Below are positions 17,149-25,280 of a stretch of DNA of 64,000 bases, in pieces. Numbering within the stretch: the first letter of the stretch is position 1; every line of letters begins with the position of its first letter. This DNA comes from Pelagibius sp050330205 (GTDB lineage Bacteria > Pseudomonadota > Alphaproteobacteria > Kiloniellales > Kiloniellaceae). A program made the translations under genes and the position numbers. The notes under the pieces were generated by a model, which did not search any database, was not told the origin of the DNA, and saw only the letters and a program-made list of their open reading frames with translations. The stretch is taken from contig JBHJOA010000048.1 in NCBI GenBank assembly GCA_050330205.1, forward strand, positions 74,572-138,571. Reading direction: 5' to 3'.

Positions 17149-18092
17149 GGCAGGACCCCGCCGGCAGGCAGGGCGAAGCCGCGCAGGAAGGCCTCGGCCT
17201 CGGCCGGCGCCTTGCCGGCGCGCTGCAGGGTGAGAAGGCGCAGAGATCCGCTGCCGCAGGCGACGGTGGCGCGGTCGTCGAGCAGGGTCCCGGGCGCGCC
17301 ACCCTCCGGCCGCGGTTCCGCCTCCAGCACCTTCACCCGTTCCGGCCCTTTGTCGCCCTCGACCTCGAAGAACGCTCCCGGCCAGGGCGTGAAGGCGCGC
17401 ACCCGGCGGTCCAGGGTGTCGGCGTTCTCGCGCCAGTCGAGGCGGCCTTCGGCCTTGTCCAGCTTGGCCGCGTAGGTGACCCCTTCCGCCGGTTGGGGTC
17501 GGGGCTTCAGGCGGCCGCTGTCCAGGCCGGCGAGGGCCTCGTCGATGAGGGTGGCGCCGAGCGCCGCCAGCCGGTCGTGCAGTTCTGCTGCGTTCGTCGC
17601 CGGGCCGATGGCAAGGGACTGCTGCAGGATGATCGGCCCGGTATCGAGGCCGGCGTCCATCTGCATGATGGTCACGCCGGTCTCGGCATCGCCGGCCAGG
17701 ATGGCGCGTTGGATCGGCGCCGCCCCGCGCCAGCGCGGCAGCAGGGAGGCATGGACATTCACGCAGCCCAGGCGCGGCGCGTCGAGGATCGGCGGCGGCA
17801 GGAGGAGTCCGTAGGCCACGACCACCGCGGCATCGAGATCCAGCGCGGCGAAGTCGGCCTGGGCCTCCGGCGTCTTCAGCGACGCCGGCGTACGCAGCGG
17901 CCAACCCTGTCGTTCTGCGTAGGCCTGCACCGCGGAGGGACGCGGCTTGTATCCGCGCCCGGCCGGGCGCGGCGGCTGGGTATAGACCGCGGCAATCGTG
18001 TGACCCGCCTCGGTCAGGGCGATCAGGGTGGGCAGCGCGAAGTCGGGCGTGCCCATGAAGGCCACCCTTAGAGGCTTGGGGCGCGGCGGCAC
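17145..18092 (-). CDS. fmt: Methionyl-tRNA formyltransferase
   Basis: 315 aa from GTG 18092 (VPPRPKPLRVAFMGTPDFAL), preceded by AGGA. A GTG at 18122 would add ten residues and is also possible. It formylates initiator Met-tRNA with 10-formyl-THF. The folate/catalytic region NVHASLLPRWRGAAPIQRAI (20 residues) and DAGLDTGPI are intact, with a C-terminal OB-like domain after about residue 210. It forms a def-fmt-truA run on the minus strand, with def 41 bp upstream, so formylation and deformylation genes are adjacent. Confidence 0.95.
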   Translation of the reverse strand: MPPRPKPLRVAFMGTPDFALPTLIALTEAGHTIAAVYTQPPRPAGRGYKPRPSAVQAYAERQGWPLRTPASLKTPEAQADFAALDLDAAVVVAYGLLLPPPILDAPRLGCVNVHASLLPRWRGAAPIQRAILAGDAETGVTIMQMDAGLDTGPIILQQSLAIGPATNAAELHDRLAALGATLIDEALAGLDSGRLKPRPQPAEGVTYAAKLDKAEGRLDWRENADTLDRRVRAFTPWPGAFFEVEGDKGPERVKVLEAEPRPEGGAPGTLLDDRATVACGSGSLRLLTLQRAGKAPAEAEAFLRGFALPAGGVLP

Positions 18093-18132
18093 TTTTCGGT
18101 CCTGGGCGGCCGCGGGCGGCACCGGCGCGGCC

Positions 18133-18669
18133 TCAGACCGTCGCGTAGCTGGCCAGAGGCGTGTTCGACTTCTTCGCCTTCAGCAGCTTGCGCAGGATCA
18201 TGTTGCGCTTCAGCGCCGTCAGGTGATCGACGAAGAGAATGCCGTCCAGGTGGTCCATTTCGTGCTGGATGCAGGTGGCCAGCAGGCCCTCGGCCGCCAT
18301 CTCGCGGATCTCGTTCTCGCGGTCGAGGAAGCGAACGCGGATGCTGGCCGGCCGCGCCACCTCGCCGTAGTGCTCCGGCAGCGACAGGCAGCCTTCCTCG
18401 TAGGCGGCATCGTCGTCGGAGACCTCGAGCAGTTCCGGATTGGCCATGAAGAGCGGCTTCCTGTCCTCGCCCTCGCCGGAAATGTCGACCACGATGACCC
18501 GCTTCAGAACGCCCACCTGGGGCGCGGCGAGACCGATGCCGGGCGCCGCGTACATGGTCTCCAGCATGTCGTCCATCAGGCGGCGGATGTCGTCGTCCAC
18601 GGCCTCGACAGGGTCGCAGACCCTCTTCAGGCGCGGGTCGGGCGCGGTGATAATGGGTAGCAGGGCCAT
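18133..18669 (-). CDS. def: Peptide deformylase
   Basis: 178 aa metalloprotease removing the formyl group from nascent peptides. All three signature motifs are present: GIGLAAPQVG, EEGCLSLP (metal Cys) and QHEMDHLDG (two metal His and the catalytic Glu). The start follows the typical pattern MALLPIITAPDPRL. It heads the def-fmt-truA operon. Confidence 0.97.
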   Translation of the reverse strand: MALLPIITAPDPRLKRVCDPVEAVDDDIRRLMDDMLETMYAAPGIGLAAPQVGVLKRVIVVDISGEGEDRKPLFMANPELLEVSDDDAAYEEGCLSLPEHYGEVARPASIRVRFLDRENEIREMAAEGLLATCIQHEMDHLDGILFVDHLTALKRNMILRKLLKAKKSNTPLASYATV

Positions 18670-18804
18670 GGCTTGGTTAGGTATGGCCAGATTTGCCCGG
18701 GGTCAAGAGAATCAGCAGGCGGCGCCTTGCCTTCCTGGCCCGCCCGCCGGCATCCGTGCTAGGCTCTGATTCGCGTTCTGTTCCCCCTCTCGGAGTCGGC
18801 CCCC

Positions 18805-19929
18805 ATGGACCTGCTGACCGTCATCCTGGCCGTCGTCGTCGCCCTGGCGGTGGGCGCCGCCCTCGCCCTGGCGCTGCGCCGCCCGGCCCCGGTACGGGAC
18901 AGCGGCGAGTTGGCGGGCCTCGCCGGGCGCCTTGCCCAGATGGCCGAGAGCCAGCACGCGGTGCAGAATACCATCGTCGAGCGCCTGCAGACTCAGGAGC
19001 GCGTCGTCATCAAGGCGGTGGACGAGCGCCTGCAGGGCTTTTCCAAGCTGGTCGGGGATCGGCTGACGGACTCCACCACCAAGCACCAGACCGCTCTGGC
19101 CGACCTGCGCGAGCGCCTCGCCGTCATCGACAAGGCGCAGCAGAATCTCACCGAGCTCTCGACCCAGGTGGTGGGTCTACAGGATATTTTGGCGAACAAA
19201 CAGGCGCGCGGCGCCTTCGGGGAGATCCAGCTGCGCGATCTGGTGGAGGCGACCCTGCCGCCCTCGGCCTACGAGTTCCAGGCGACCCTGGGCAACGGCC
19301 GGCGCGCCGACTGCCTGCTGCGGCTGCCCAACCCGCCGGGGTCCATCGCCATCGATTCCAAGTTCCCGCTGGAAAGCTACGAGGCGCTGCGCCGGGCCGG
19401 CAGCGACGAGGCGCAGGTCACGGCGGCAAGACGCGCCTTCCAGGCCGACGTGCGGCGCCACGTGAAGGACATCGCCGAGCGCTACATCATCCCCGGCGAG
19501 ACGGCGGAATCGGCCCTGATGTTCCTGCCCAGCGAGGCGGTCTATGCCGAGCTGCACGCCAACTGCCGCGAGGTGGTCGAGGCCTCCTACAAGGCCAGGG
19601 TCTGGATCGTCTCGCCGACCACCCTCATGGCCACCCTTAACACCGTGCGCGCGGTTCTGAAGGACGTGCGCATGCGCGAGCAGGCGGCGATCATTCAGAC
19701 CGAGGTCGGCAAGATGATGGAGGACGTGCTGCGGCTCAATGAGCGGGTTGGCAAGCTGGAGCGCCACTTCGACCAGGCCTCGCGGGACATCCAGGACATC
19801 CGCACCTCGGCCAACAAGGTCGTCAGCCGCGGCGAGAAGATCGGCGAACTGGAACTGGAAGAGGCCGAGCGCGAAGCCGAGCAGGTCGCCCCGCCGCCGC
19901 CCGGGCTCGGCACCCCGACGACTCATTGA
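18805..19929 (+). CDS. rmuC: DNA recombination protein RmuC
   Basis: 374 aa. An N-terminal membrane anchor (LLTVILAVVVALAVGAALAL) and a coiled-coil of about 120 residues precede the RmuC nuclease-like core. Core motifs are GAFGEIQLRDLVEATLP, AIDSKFPLESYEAL and MFLPSEAVYAEL, with the SPTTLMATLNTVRAV stretch after it. RmuC proteins limit recombination at inverted repeats and contain a PD-(D/E)XK-like fold. Divergent from def across 135 bp. Confidence 0.94.
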   Translation: MDLLTVILAVVVALAVGAALALALRRPAPVRDSGELAGLAGRLAQMAESQHAVQNTIVERLQTQERVVIKAVDERLQGFSKLVGDRLTDSTTKHQTALADLRERLAVIDKAQQNLTELSTQVVGLQDILANKQARGAFGEIQLRDLVEATLPPSAYEFQATLGNGRRADCLLRLPNPPGSIAIDSKFPLESYEALRRAGSDEAQVTAARRAFQADVRRHVKDIAERYIIPGETAESALMFLPSEAVYAELHANCREVVEASYKARVWIVSPTTLMATLNTVRAVLKDVRMREQAAIIQTEVGKMMEDVLRLNERVGKLERHFDQASRDIQDIRTSANKVVSRGEKIGELELEEAEREAEQVAPPPPGLGTPTTH

Positions 19930-19964
19930 GCTTGGCGCACGCTGGAAGCAGTCGCTAAGCCGTC

Positions 19965-20417
19965 CTACCAACTCGCATAGCTAAAGAGAACAGTCCGGTC
20001 GTCGTCCAGCAATCCCCACTCCCAGGACTCACCCCAAGACCCGCCCTGTGCAAGTTCCCGATATGCCGGCGGTCCGGCCAGTGTCTCCATTTGGTATTGC
20101 CGACAGGCGCTGATCAAGCGCGGAGCCGGGCCCTGAGCAGGCTGCTTCCTGATCTGTGACAACAGGCTGATGTAATCGGCTGTGTTCACCAGGAAGAGTG
20201 CTCAGCTTTGATAGTCTCCGTGGATGTCAGGAAAGGTGGCAGTCTTGAAGGTGAAGCGTCCGCTGGCCGGAAAATCCACTTTGGCCACCCGCTCGAATTC
20301 CCCTCGATAGAACGCTTCGCCGGGATAGAACGCCCGGTAAATCTCGAAAGAGAGAAGCCCCAGCAGCAGGACTGACGCTGCGAGCGAAATTCTCCGCCTG
20401 CCAGGCCACCTAATCAT
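19965..20417 (-). pseudogene. Small membrane-anchored protein gene interrupted by an in-frame TGA
   Basis: One continuous reading frame of about 150 codons, broken only by TGA at 20202-20204. The first part (71 aa from ATG 20417) has one membrane segment (SLAASVLLLGLLSF) and runs to ATFPDIHGDYQS. Four sense codons (ALFL) and a GTG at 20189 then continue as a further 74 aa (NTADYISLLSQIRKQ to DDRTVLFSYASW). Read through, the junction is DYQS-x-ALFLVNTADY; a TGC-to-TGA change at a Cys would explain it. Two separate small genes or selenocysteine are less likely alternatives. I recognise no named family. Confidence 0.55.
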
Positions 20418-20429
20418 CGCAAGAGGGCC

Positions 20430-20548
20430 ATCGATTCAGATATTTAATCTAAAATAAGTTAACTAACGTCGGCGTTTCAAAAGCATTGGGTTTTCGCCGT
20501 TCTGCATTTTTAGTTAACTGACTATCAGTTTAGATATCTCAATTCGAT
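20430..20548. repeat. AT-rich element with about 38-bp imperfect inverted ends (MITE-like or long hairpin)
   Basis: Left arm 20430-20466 and right arm 20510-20548 are imperfect inverted repeats. Reading inward, both start ATCGA, share AGATAT then TAA, and end AGTTAACTAA; about 30 of 39 aligned positions match. The 43-nt core holds a further CGGCG/CGCCG stem, so the whole unit can fold. G+C is about one third by eye, against a far richer surrounding sequence. The right arm supplies the last two codons and stop of the DUF4139 gene. No target-site duplication or transposase is seen. Confidence 0.6.
20451..20480 (-). promoter_or_regulatory. Possible promoter inside the inverted-repeat element
   Basis: On the minus strand, TTGAAA (20475-20480), an 18-nt spacer and TATTTT (20451-20456) lie 34 nt before the ATG at 20417. 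The position fits transcription of the interrupted small gene. The AT-rich setting makes chance matches more likely. Confidence 0.35.
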
Positions 20549-21990
20549 ACCCTGATGCGATAGACCAGTTCGGTCTCGCCGCCGGCCGGGACGGTGAGGC
20601 GCCAGGAGATCCGGTTGGCGCTGTCCCGCTCGTGCGGCGCGCTCTCCTCGCGCAGGGTCCAGCCCTGGGGCATCTGGCCGGCCACCACCACCTCGACGGC
20701 TTCGTCCTTGGCGTTCTTCACGGTGATCCGCTGGCCGGTCTCGTAGCTGCGGTCGCTGAGGCGCTCGTAGACGCTGCGCTCGGCGCGCGCGGTGACGTCG
20801 AAGGCCTGGCCGAGGGTCAGCCGCGCCTTCTCGCCGGCAGGGGTATGGGCGAGGCGGTCGGCACCCAGGAAGAGCATGGCATCGCTCCCGCCCCCCTGAC
20901 CACCCCCCTGGCCGCCCCCGGGCCCGTAGACACGGACGGTGCCGGCCGGCAGCGGCGCGCCGAGCCCGAGGTCGGTCTCGTTCTCCATCTCGAGCATGAG
21001 GGCGGCGTTCACCGGGCCGATCTCGTCCACGCCGGGATGGCCGTTCGCCAGCCCCTCGAAGCGGTACTCGCGCAGCACGGCCACGCCAGGCGCCGTCATC
21101 AGCGGTATCTGCTTGGTCTCGCCGCGCTTCAGGGTGACCGGGCGGGTGATGCTGTAGACGTAGCGGTCGCCGGCCGCTTCCGGTGCCGAGGCATCGGCCG
21201 CCGGCGCCATGGCCACGGCCATTTCCATGCGCGTGTAGGGCTGTTCCTTGTAGGCCGACGGCCCCTGGTTCACCTCGCCGGCCACCAGCCGCAGCGTGGC
21301 GCCGGCGTAGTCGCTGTCGGTGGCGTTGGTCAGGGTGACCAGCGCCGAGAGGTCGAGCCGATCCGCCGACGGGTTGAGCCGGGCCACGTAGTCGGCACGC
21401 CAGGACAGGCCGTGGGTCAGGTAGTCGAGGCGCAGGTCGCTGGGTCCCGCCTGGCCGGGGAAAACGCGCACCAGCAGGGCCGGCTTGCTGCGCAGCCCGG
21501 CCGGCATGCCGGTGAAGGCGATGCGGCCCGGCGGGTCGATCTCGATGCGGTCGCCGACCTGCACCACCAGGCCCCCGGCCAGCGACAGCACCCGCGCCTC
21601 CTCCACCTGGTCGGCGCCGGTCTCGGGATGGGTGCGGATGATCTGCACGGTCTGGCCGAGCGAAGCCTCCAGCAGGCGCCCGGGCGTCAGGAGGTCGGCC
21701 ACCAGGCTCTGCTCGATGACGCGCAGGCCGGGCGCGCTCAGCAGCACGGTCTCCGGCTGCATCTGGCCGCTGACGCCCTCGATGGCGAGCAGGGTCTCGC
21801 CGGCCGGCAGGTCGACGCGGCGCGTCTCGCTGACCAGGCCGAGGTTCTGGTTGTAGACCGTGAGGATCAGGGTGCGGCGGGTTTCGGCGCCGAGCGGAAG
21901 CTCCTGGGCCCGGGCAGGGCCCGCGAGCGAGGCCGCGGCCAGCAGGCAGAGGGCCAAAGCGGAAGCGCGCGGGCGGAGGGAGGAAAGCAT
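20539..21990 (-). CDS. DUF4139 domain-containing exported protein
   Basis: 483 aa. The start at 21990 gives a clean signal peptide (ALALCLLAAASLAGPARAQE), and an AGGAG lies upstream; a frame to 22056 would bury it. The body has the DUF4139 features: VYNQNLGLVSETRRVDLP at the N-terminus and LDYLTHGLSWRADYVARL followed by Ig-like strands. It is secreted or periplasmic and of unknown function. A Gly/Gln-rich insertion (GGGQGGGQGGG) lies near residue 370. The final two codons and stop lie in the inverted-repeat element, so the extreme C-terminus may have been altered. Confidence 0.85.
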   Translation of the reverse strand: MLSSLRPRASALALCLLAAASLAGPARAQELPLGAETRRTLILTVYNQNLGLVSETRRVDLPAGETLLAIEGVSGQMQPETVLLSAPGLRVIEQSLVADLLTPGRLLEASLGQTVQIIRTHPETGADQVEEARVLSLAGGLVVQVGDRIEIDPPGRIAFTGMPAGLRSKPALLVRVFPGQAGPSDLRLDYLTHGLSWRADYVARLNPSADRLDLSALVTLTNATDSDYAGATLRLVAGEVNQGPSAYKEQPYTRMEMAVAMAPAADASAPEAAGDRYVYSITRPVTLKRGETKQIPLMTAPGVAVLREYRFEGLANGHPGVDEIGPVNAALMLEMENETDLGLGAPLPAGTVRVYGPGGGQGGGQGGGSDAMLFLGADRLAHTPAGEKARLTLGQAFDVTARAERSVYERLSDRSYETGQRITVKNAKDEAVEVVVAGQMPQGWTLREESAPHERDSANRISWRLTVPAGGETELVYRIRVSN

Positions 21991-22080
21991 TGGGGGAACG
22001 CTCCTATGGGACCGGGTTACGGCGATTTCAGCGAGCTTCGGCGACGATTGCGGCAAGACTTTGTCCCCCGTGTATCCATT

Positions 22081-22118
22081 CCGGACGACGCCGTTCAGGC
22101 CGGACGACGCCGTTCAGG
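22081..22118. repeat. Direct tandem duplication of 19 bp at the end of recR
   Basis: Two exact adjacent copies of CCGGACGACGCCGTTCAGG (22081-22099 and 22100-22118). The second copy contains the recR stop codon, so the first is a duplicate just past the gene. It looks like a local slippage product. Confidence 0.8.
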
Positions 22119-22743
22119 CCGGGCGGCGCGCCTTCAGGGCCGCGGTCAGGGTGCCGTCGTCGAGGTAGTCGAGCTCGCCGCCGACCGGCACGCCGTGGGC
22201 CAGGCGGGTGACCCTGGCGACACGGCCGGCCAGCCGCTCGGAGATGTAGTGGGCCGTGGTCTGGCCGTCGACGGTGGCCGGGAGCGCCAGGATGACCTCC
22301 TCGACGCCCCGACCCTCGCCGGCGCCCTTGCCACCCGCCTCGCTCTCTCCGGCGGCGCGCGCCACCAGGCTGCCCAGGTTGAGCTGCTCCGGGCCGCGTC
22401 CGTCGATGGCCGAAAGGGTGCCGCCGAGCACATGGTAGCGGCCCTTGAAGGCGCCGCTGCGCTCCAGCGCCCAGAGGTCGGCAACGTCTTCGACCACGCA
22501 GAGCACCCGCGGATCGCGCGCCGGGTCCTCGCAGATGCCGCAGGGGTCGCGGGTATCGAGGTTGCCGCAGGCCGAGCAGACCCGCACCGACTCCGCCGCC
22601 CGCGCCATGGCCTCGGCCAACGGCAGCATCAGCGACTCGCGCTTCTTCATAAGGTGCAGGACGGCGCGCCGCGCCGAGCGCGGTCCGAGCCCCGGCAGGC
22701 GGGCAAGCAACTGGATCAGGCGTTCGAGATCGCCCGCGATCAT
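22114..22743 (-). CDS. recR: Recombination mediator protein RecR
   Basis: 209 aa. Works with RecF/RecO to load RecA at gaps. An N-terminal helix-hairpin-helix (LIQLLARLPGLGPRSARR) precedes a zinc finger (CSACGNLDTRDPCGIC) and a Toprim domain (VVEDVADLWALE). An insertion, GESEAGGKGAGEGRGVEE, is seen in the Toprim region. Start ATG 22743 has GAGGGG upstream. It is last in the dnaX-ybaB-recR cluster. Confidence 0.95.
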   Translation of the reverse strand: MIAGDLERLIQLLARLPGLGPRSARRAVLHLMKKRESLMLPLAEAMARAAESVRVCSACGNLDTRDPCGICEDPARDPRVLCVVEDVADLWALERSGAFKGRYHVLGGTLSAIDGRGPEQLNLGSLVARAAGESEAGGKGAGEGRGVEEVILALPATVDGQTTAHYISERLAGRVARVTRLAHGVPVGGELDYLDDGTLTAALKARRPA

Positions 22744-22797
22744 TGAGGGCCCCTCAATCGAGGTATGCACATGGACGGTCGCCGAAGGCAGGGACGG

Positions 22798-23121
22798 TCA
22801 GAACGGCAGCTTCATGCCCGGCGGCAGGTCGAGGCCGCCGGTCACCTGCTTCATCTCCTCGGCGACGGCCGCCTCCACCTTGACCTTGGCGTCGTTCACG
22901 GCGGCGACGATGAGGTCTTCCATCACCTCCACCTCGCCCGGGTCGACCAGCGAGGGATCGATCTTCAGGCGGCGCAGCTCCGACTTGCCGTTGAGGGTCG
23001 CCGTCACCATGCCCGCCCCGGACTGCCCGGTGACCTCGAGCCGGCCCAGCTTCTCCTGCATTTCGGCCATCTTGGCCTGCATCGCCTGTGCCTGCTTCAT
23101 CATCTGGCCCAGGTTCTTCAT
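22798..23121 (-). CDS. ybaB: YbaB/EbfC family nucleoid-associated protein
   Basis: 107 aa dimeric DNA-binding protein. Typical features are MKNLGQMMKQAQAMQAKMAE, the central GMVTATLNGKSELRRLKIDP and the end GGLDLPPGMKLPF. Its ATG overlaps the dnaX stop by 4 nt, and recR follows after 54 bp: the standard replication/repair cluster. Confidence 0.95.
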   Translation of the reverse strand: MKNLGQMMKQAQAMQAKMAEMQEKLGRLEVTGQSGAGMVTATLNGKSELRRLKIDPSLVDPGEVEVMEDLIVAAVNDAKVKVEAAVAEEMKQVTGGLDLPPGMKLPF

Positions 23122-24989
23122 CGCTCGTCGGCTCCTTCGTCTGCCTCTATGGGATATTCCGGCTCTGTGGGATCTTCCGGCGCCTTCGGACCGGACTCGG
23201 CCCGCCGGCGGTCGCGCCGCGCCACCAGCTTCGCGTCGGGAAAGGTCTCGATGACGGCCTGCACCAGGGGATGCTGCATCGCCGCCGCGCGCTTGGCGTC
23301 CTCGGCGGCCTTCTGCTGCGCTCGCAGCGTCGCCTCGCCTTCCTGCTGCGAGATGGTGATCACCCAGCGGCGGCCGCAGGCCTTCTCCAGCACCGCGGCG
23401 AAGCGGCTGGCGAGATTGGCCGGCGCCGCCTCGGTGACGCGCAGCTCGATGCGCCCCGGCTCGAAGCGCACCGGGTGGACATCGTCCATCAGGTGGTTGG
23501 CGAGGATGCCCTCGCCGCTGTCGCGCACCAGCGCCACCGCCGCCGCGAAGTCGCGGAGGGCAAGCCCTTGCGGTGCCGCCTCCTGCTGCCGCTCCGGCGC
23601 GGGCGGCGCGGCGGGGAGCGGCCGGGCCAATGCCGCCTGGGGACCGCCCTCGGCGCCCTGGCCGGGCGCGTTCATCTCGTACGAGCCCCCGCGCGCCTCC
23701 ACCGGCGCGCCGCCGTTGCCTGCGGCGGAGGCCGCGCCGCCGGCGGTCGGCGAGGCAGCGGGTGCGGCGGCCGCGGTACCGGCGCCGCCTTTCAGGCGAT
23801 CGACCAGTTCGCCAGGCGTCGGCAGATCGCTGACGTAGGCCAGTCGGATCAGCACCATCTCAGCCGCCTGCAGCGGCACCGGCGCGGTCTGCACCTCGCC
23901 GAGACCCTTCAGCAGCATCTGCCAGATGCGGGCGAGGGCGGCGAGGGTCAGCTTCTCGGAGAGGCCGCGCCCGCGCAGGCGCTCGGTTTCGGGCAGGCCG
24001 GGCGCGTCCAGGGTCTGCGGCACCAGCTTGGCTCGGGTCAGGAAGTGCGCCAGCTCCAGCAGGTCCTGCACCACCACCGCCGGATCGGCCCCGGCGGCAT
24101 AGAGGTCGGCGACGATATCCAGGGATTCCGGAATCCTGCCGGCGACCAGCGCCTCGAAGAGGTCGAAGATGCGCGCCCGGTCGGCAAGGCCCAGCATGGC
24201 CTGCACCTGTTCGGCCGCCACCGTGGTGCCGCCGCCAAGGGCAATGGCCTGGTCGAGCAGCGACAGCCCGTCGCGCGCCGAGCCATCGGCGGCCCGCGCG
24301 ATCATCGCCAGCGCTTCCGGCGCCACGGTGACGCCTTCCTTCTCGACGATGCCGGCGAACAGGCCGCGCAGGTCCTCGGTGGTCAGCCGGCGCAGGTCGA
24401 AGCGCTGGCAGCGCGACAGCACGGTGACCGGCACCTTGCGGATCTCCGTGGTCGCGAAGATGAAGACGACGTGCTCCGGCGGTTCCTCCAGGGTCTTCAG
24501 CAGCGCGTTGAAGGCGCTGTTGGAGAGCATGTGGACCTCGTCGATGATGTAGATCTTGTAGCGCGCCTGCACCGGGCGATAGCGCACCCCCTCGATCAGT
24601 TCGCGGATGTCGGCGACGCCGGTGCGGCTGGCCGCGTCCATCTCGATGACGTCGACGTGGCGGTCCTGGGCGATGGCCTGGCATTCGGCACAGAGGCCGC
24701 AGGGCGAGGGCGTCGGCCCGCCCTTGCCATCGGGGCCGACGCAGTTCAGGGCGCGGGCGATGATGCGCGCCGTGGTGGTCTTGCCGACGCCGCGCACGCC
24801 GGTGAGGATGAAGGCATGCGCCAGGCGGCCGCTGTCGATGGCGTTGGTGAGGGTGCGGACCAGGGCCTCCTGGCCCACCAGGTCGGCGAAGGTCGAGGGG
24901 CGGTACTTGCGCGCCAGCACCCGGTAGAGGCTCTCCTGCGGGAGGCTGTCAGTCTCTCTCTCGCTGGGGGCGTCGCTCATGTGAGGCAT
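23118..24989 (-). CDS. dnaX: DNA polymerase III subunit gamma/tau
   Basis: 623 aa clamp-loader ATPase. It has Walker A GVRGVGKTTTARII, a zinc module (CVGPDGKGGPTPSPCGLCAEC, with the four Cys over about 21 residues), Walker B IYIIDEVHML and an SRC motif in LSRCQRFDLRR. A Pro/Ala/Gly-rich tau linker (about residues 385-475) leads to a C-terminal domain that binds the polymerase alpha subunit. I saw no obvious gamma frameshift site. The SRP RNA gene lies just upstream on the same strand. Confidence 0.96.
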   Translation of the reverse strand: MPHMSDAPSERETDSLPQESLYRVLARKYRPSTFADLVGQEALVRTLTNAIDSGRLAHAFILTGVRGVGKTTTARIIARALNCVGPDGKGGPTPSPCGLCAECQAIAQDRHVDVIEMDAASRTGVADIRELIEGVRYRPVQARYKIYIIDEVHMLSNSAFNALLKTLEEPPEHVVFIFATTEIRKVPVTVLSRCQRFDLRRLTTEDLRGLFAGIVEKEGVTVAPEALAMIARAADGSARDGLSLLDQAIALGGGTTVAAEQVQAMLGLADRARIFDLFEALVAGRIPESLDIVADLYAAGADPAVVVQDLLELAHFLTRAKLVPQTLDAPGLPETERLRGRGLSEKLTLAALARIWQMLLKGLGEVQTAPVPLQAAEMVLIRLAYVSDLPTPGELVDRLKGGAGTAAAAPAASPTAGGAASAAGNGGAPVEARGGSYEMNAPGQGAEGGPQAALARPLPAAPPAPERQQEAAPQGLALRDFAAAVALVRDSGEGILANHLMDDVHPVRFEPGRIELRVTEAAPANLASRFAAVLEKACGRRWVITISQQEGEATLRAQQKAAEDAKRAAAMQHPLVQAVIETFPDAKLVARRDRRRAESGPKAPEDPTEPEYPIEADEGADER

Positions 24990-25066
24990 TCCGGGGAGCG
25001 GGAAGCGCGCCCGCCGCGGCCCATGTGAAAGAAGCGGGGCCGGGACCTCACGCGCTTGAATTTCGG

Positions 25067-25168
25067 GTGGGAGGTTGGAACAGCGACCCGGACCGGAATC
25101 TCGTTACGGCTGCTTCCTTCCGGACCTGACCGGGTTGGCGAGTGATCCGTCCGCCGCCAACCTCCCGT
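25067..25168 (-). ncRNA. ffs: Signal recognition particle RNA, small bacterial type (4.5S-like)
   Basis: The minus strand carries the hallmark SRP RNA apical region GGTCAGGTCCGGAAGGAAGC at the centre (about 25112-25131). The ends pair: GGGAGGTTGG at 25166-25157 with CCAACCTCCC at 25078-25069. Further internal pairing gives a rod of about 100 nt. It binds Ffh and targets membrane proteins co-translationally. Location immediately upstream of dnaX is common in proteobacteria. The exact ends are estimated to within a few nucleotides. Confidence 0.92.
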
Positions 25169-25280
25169 CCCCAATATCGGGCATCGGACCGGCCGGGGCA
25201 AGCCCCCGGCCCGGGCGCCACCGCGGGCCGGGCGTCGCGGCGATTGCCGCCGCCGGGCCGCCGTGCCACCTTGGCCGCCG

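Noticed and set aside
20202..20204. TGA as a selenocysteine codon
   Set aside because: No Sec-insertion hairpin noticed immediately downstream, no redox motif around it and no Sec machinery gene in the window; a nonsense mutation is simpler.
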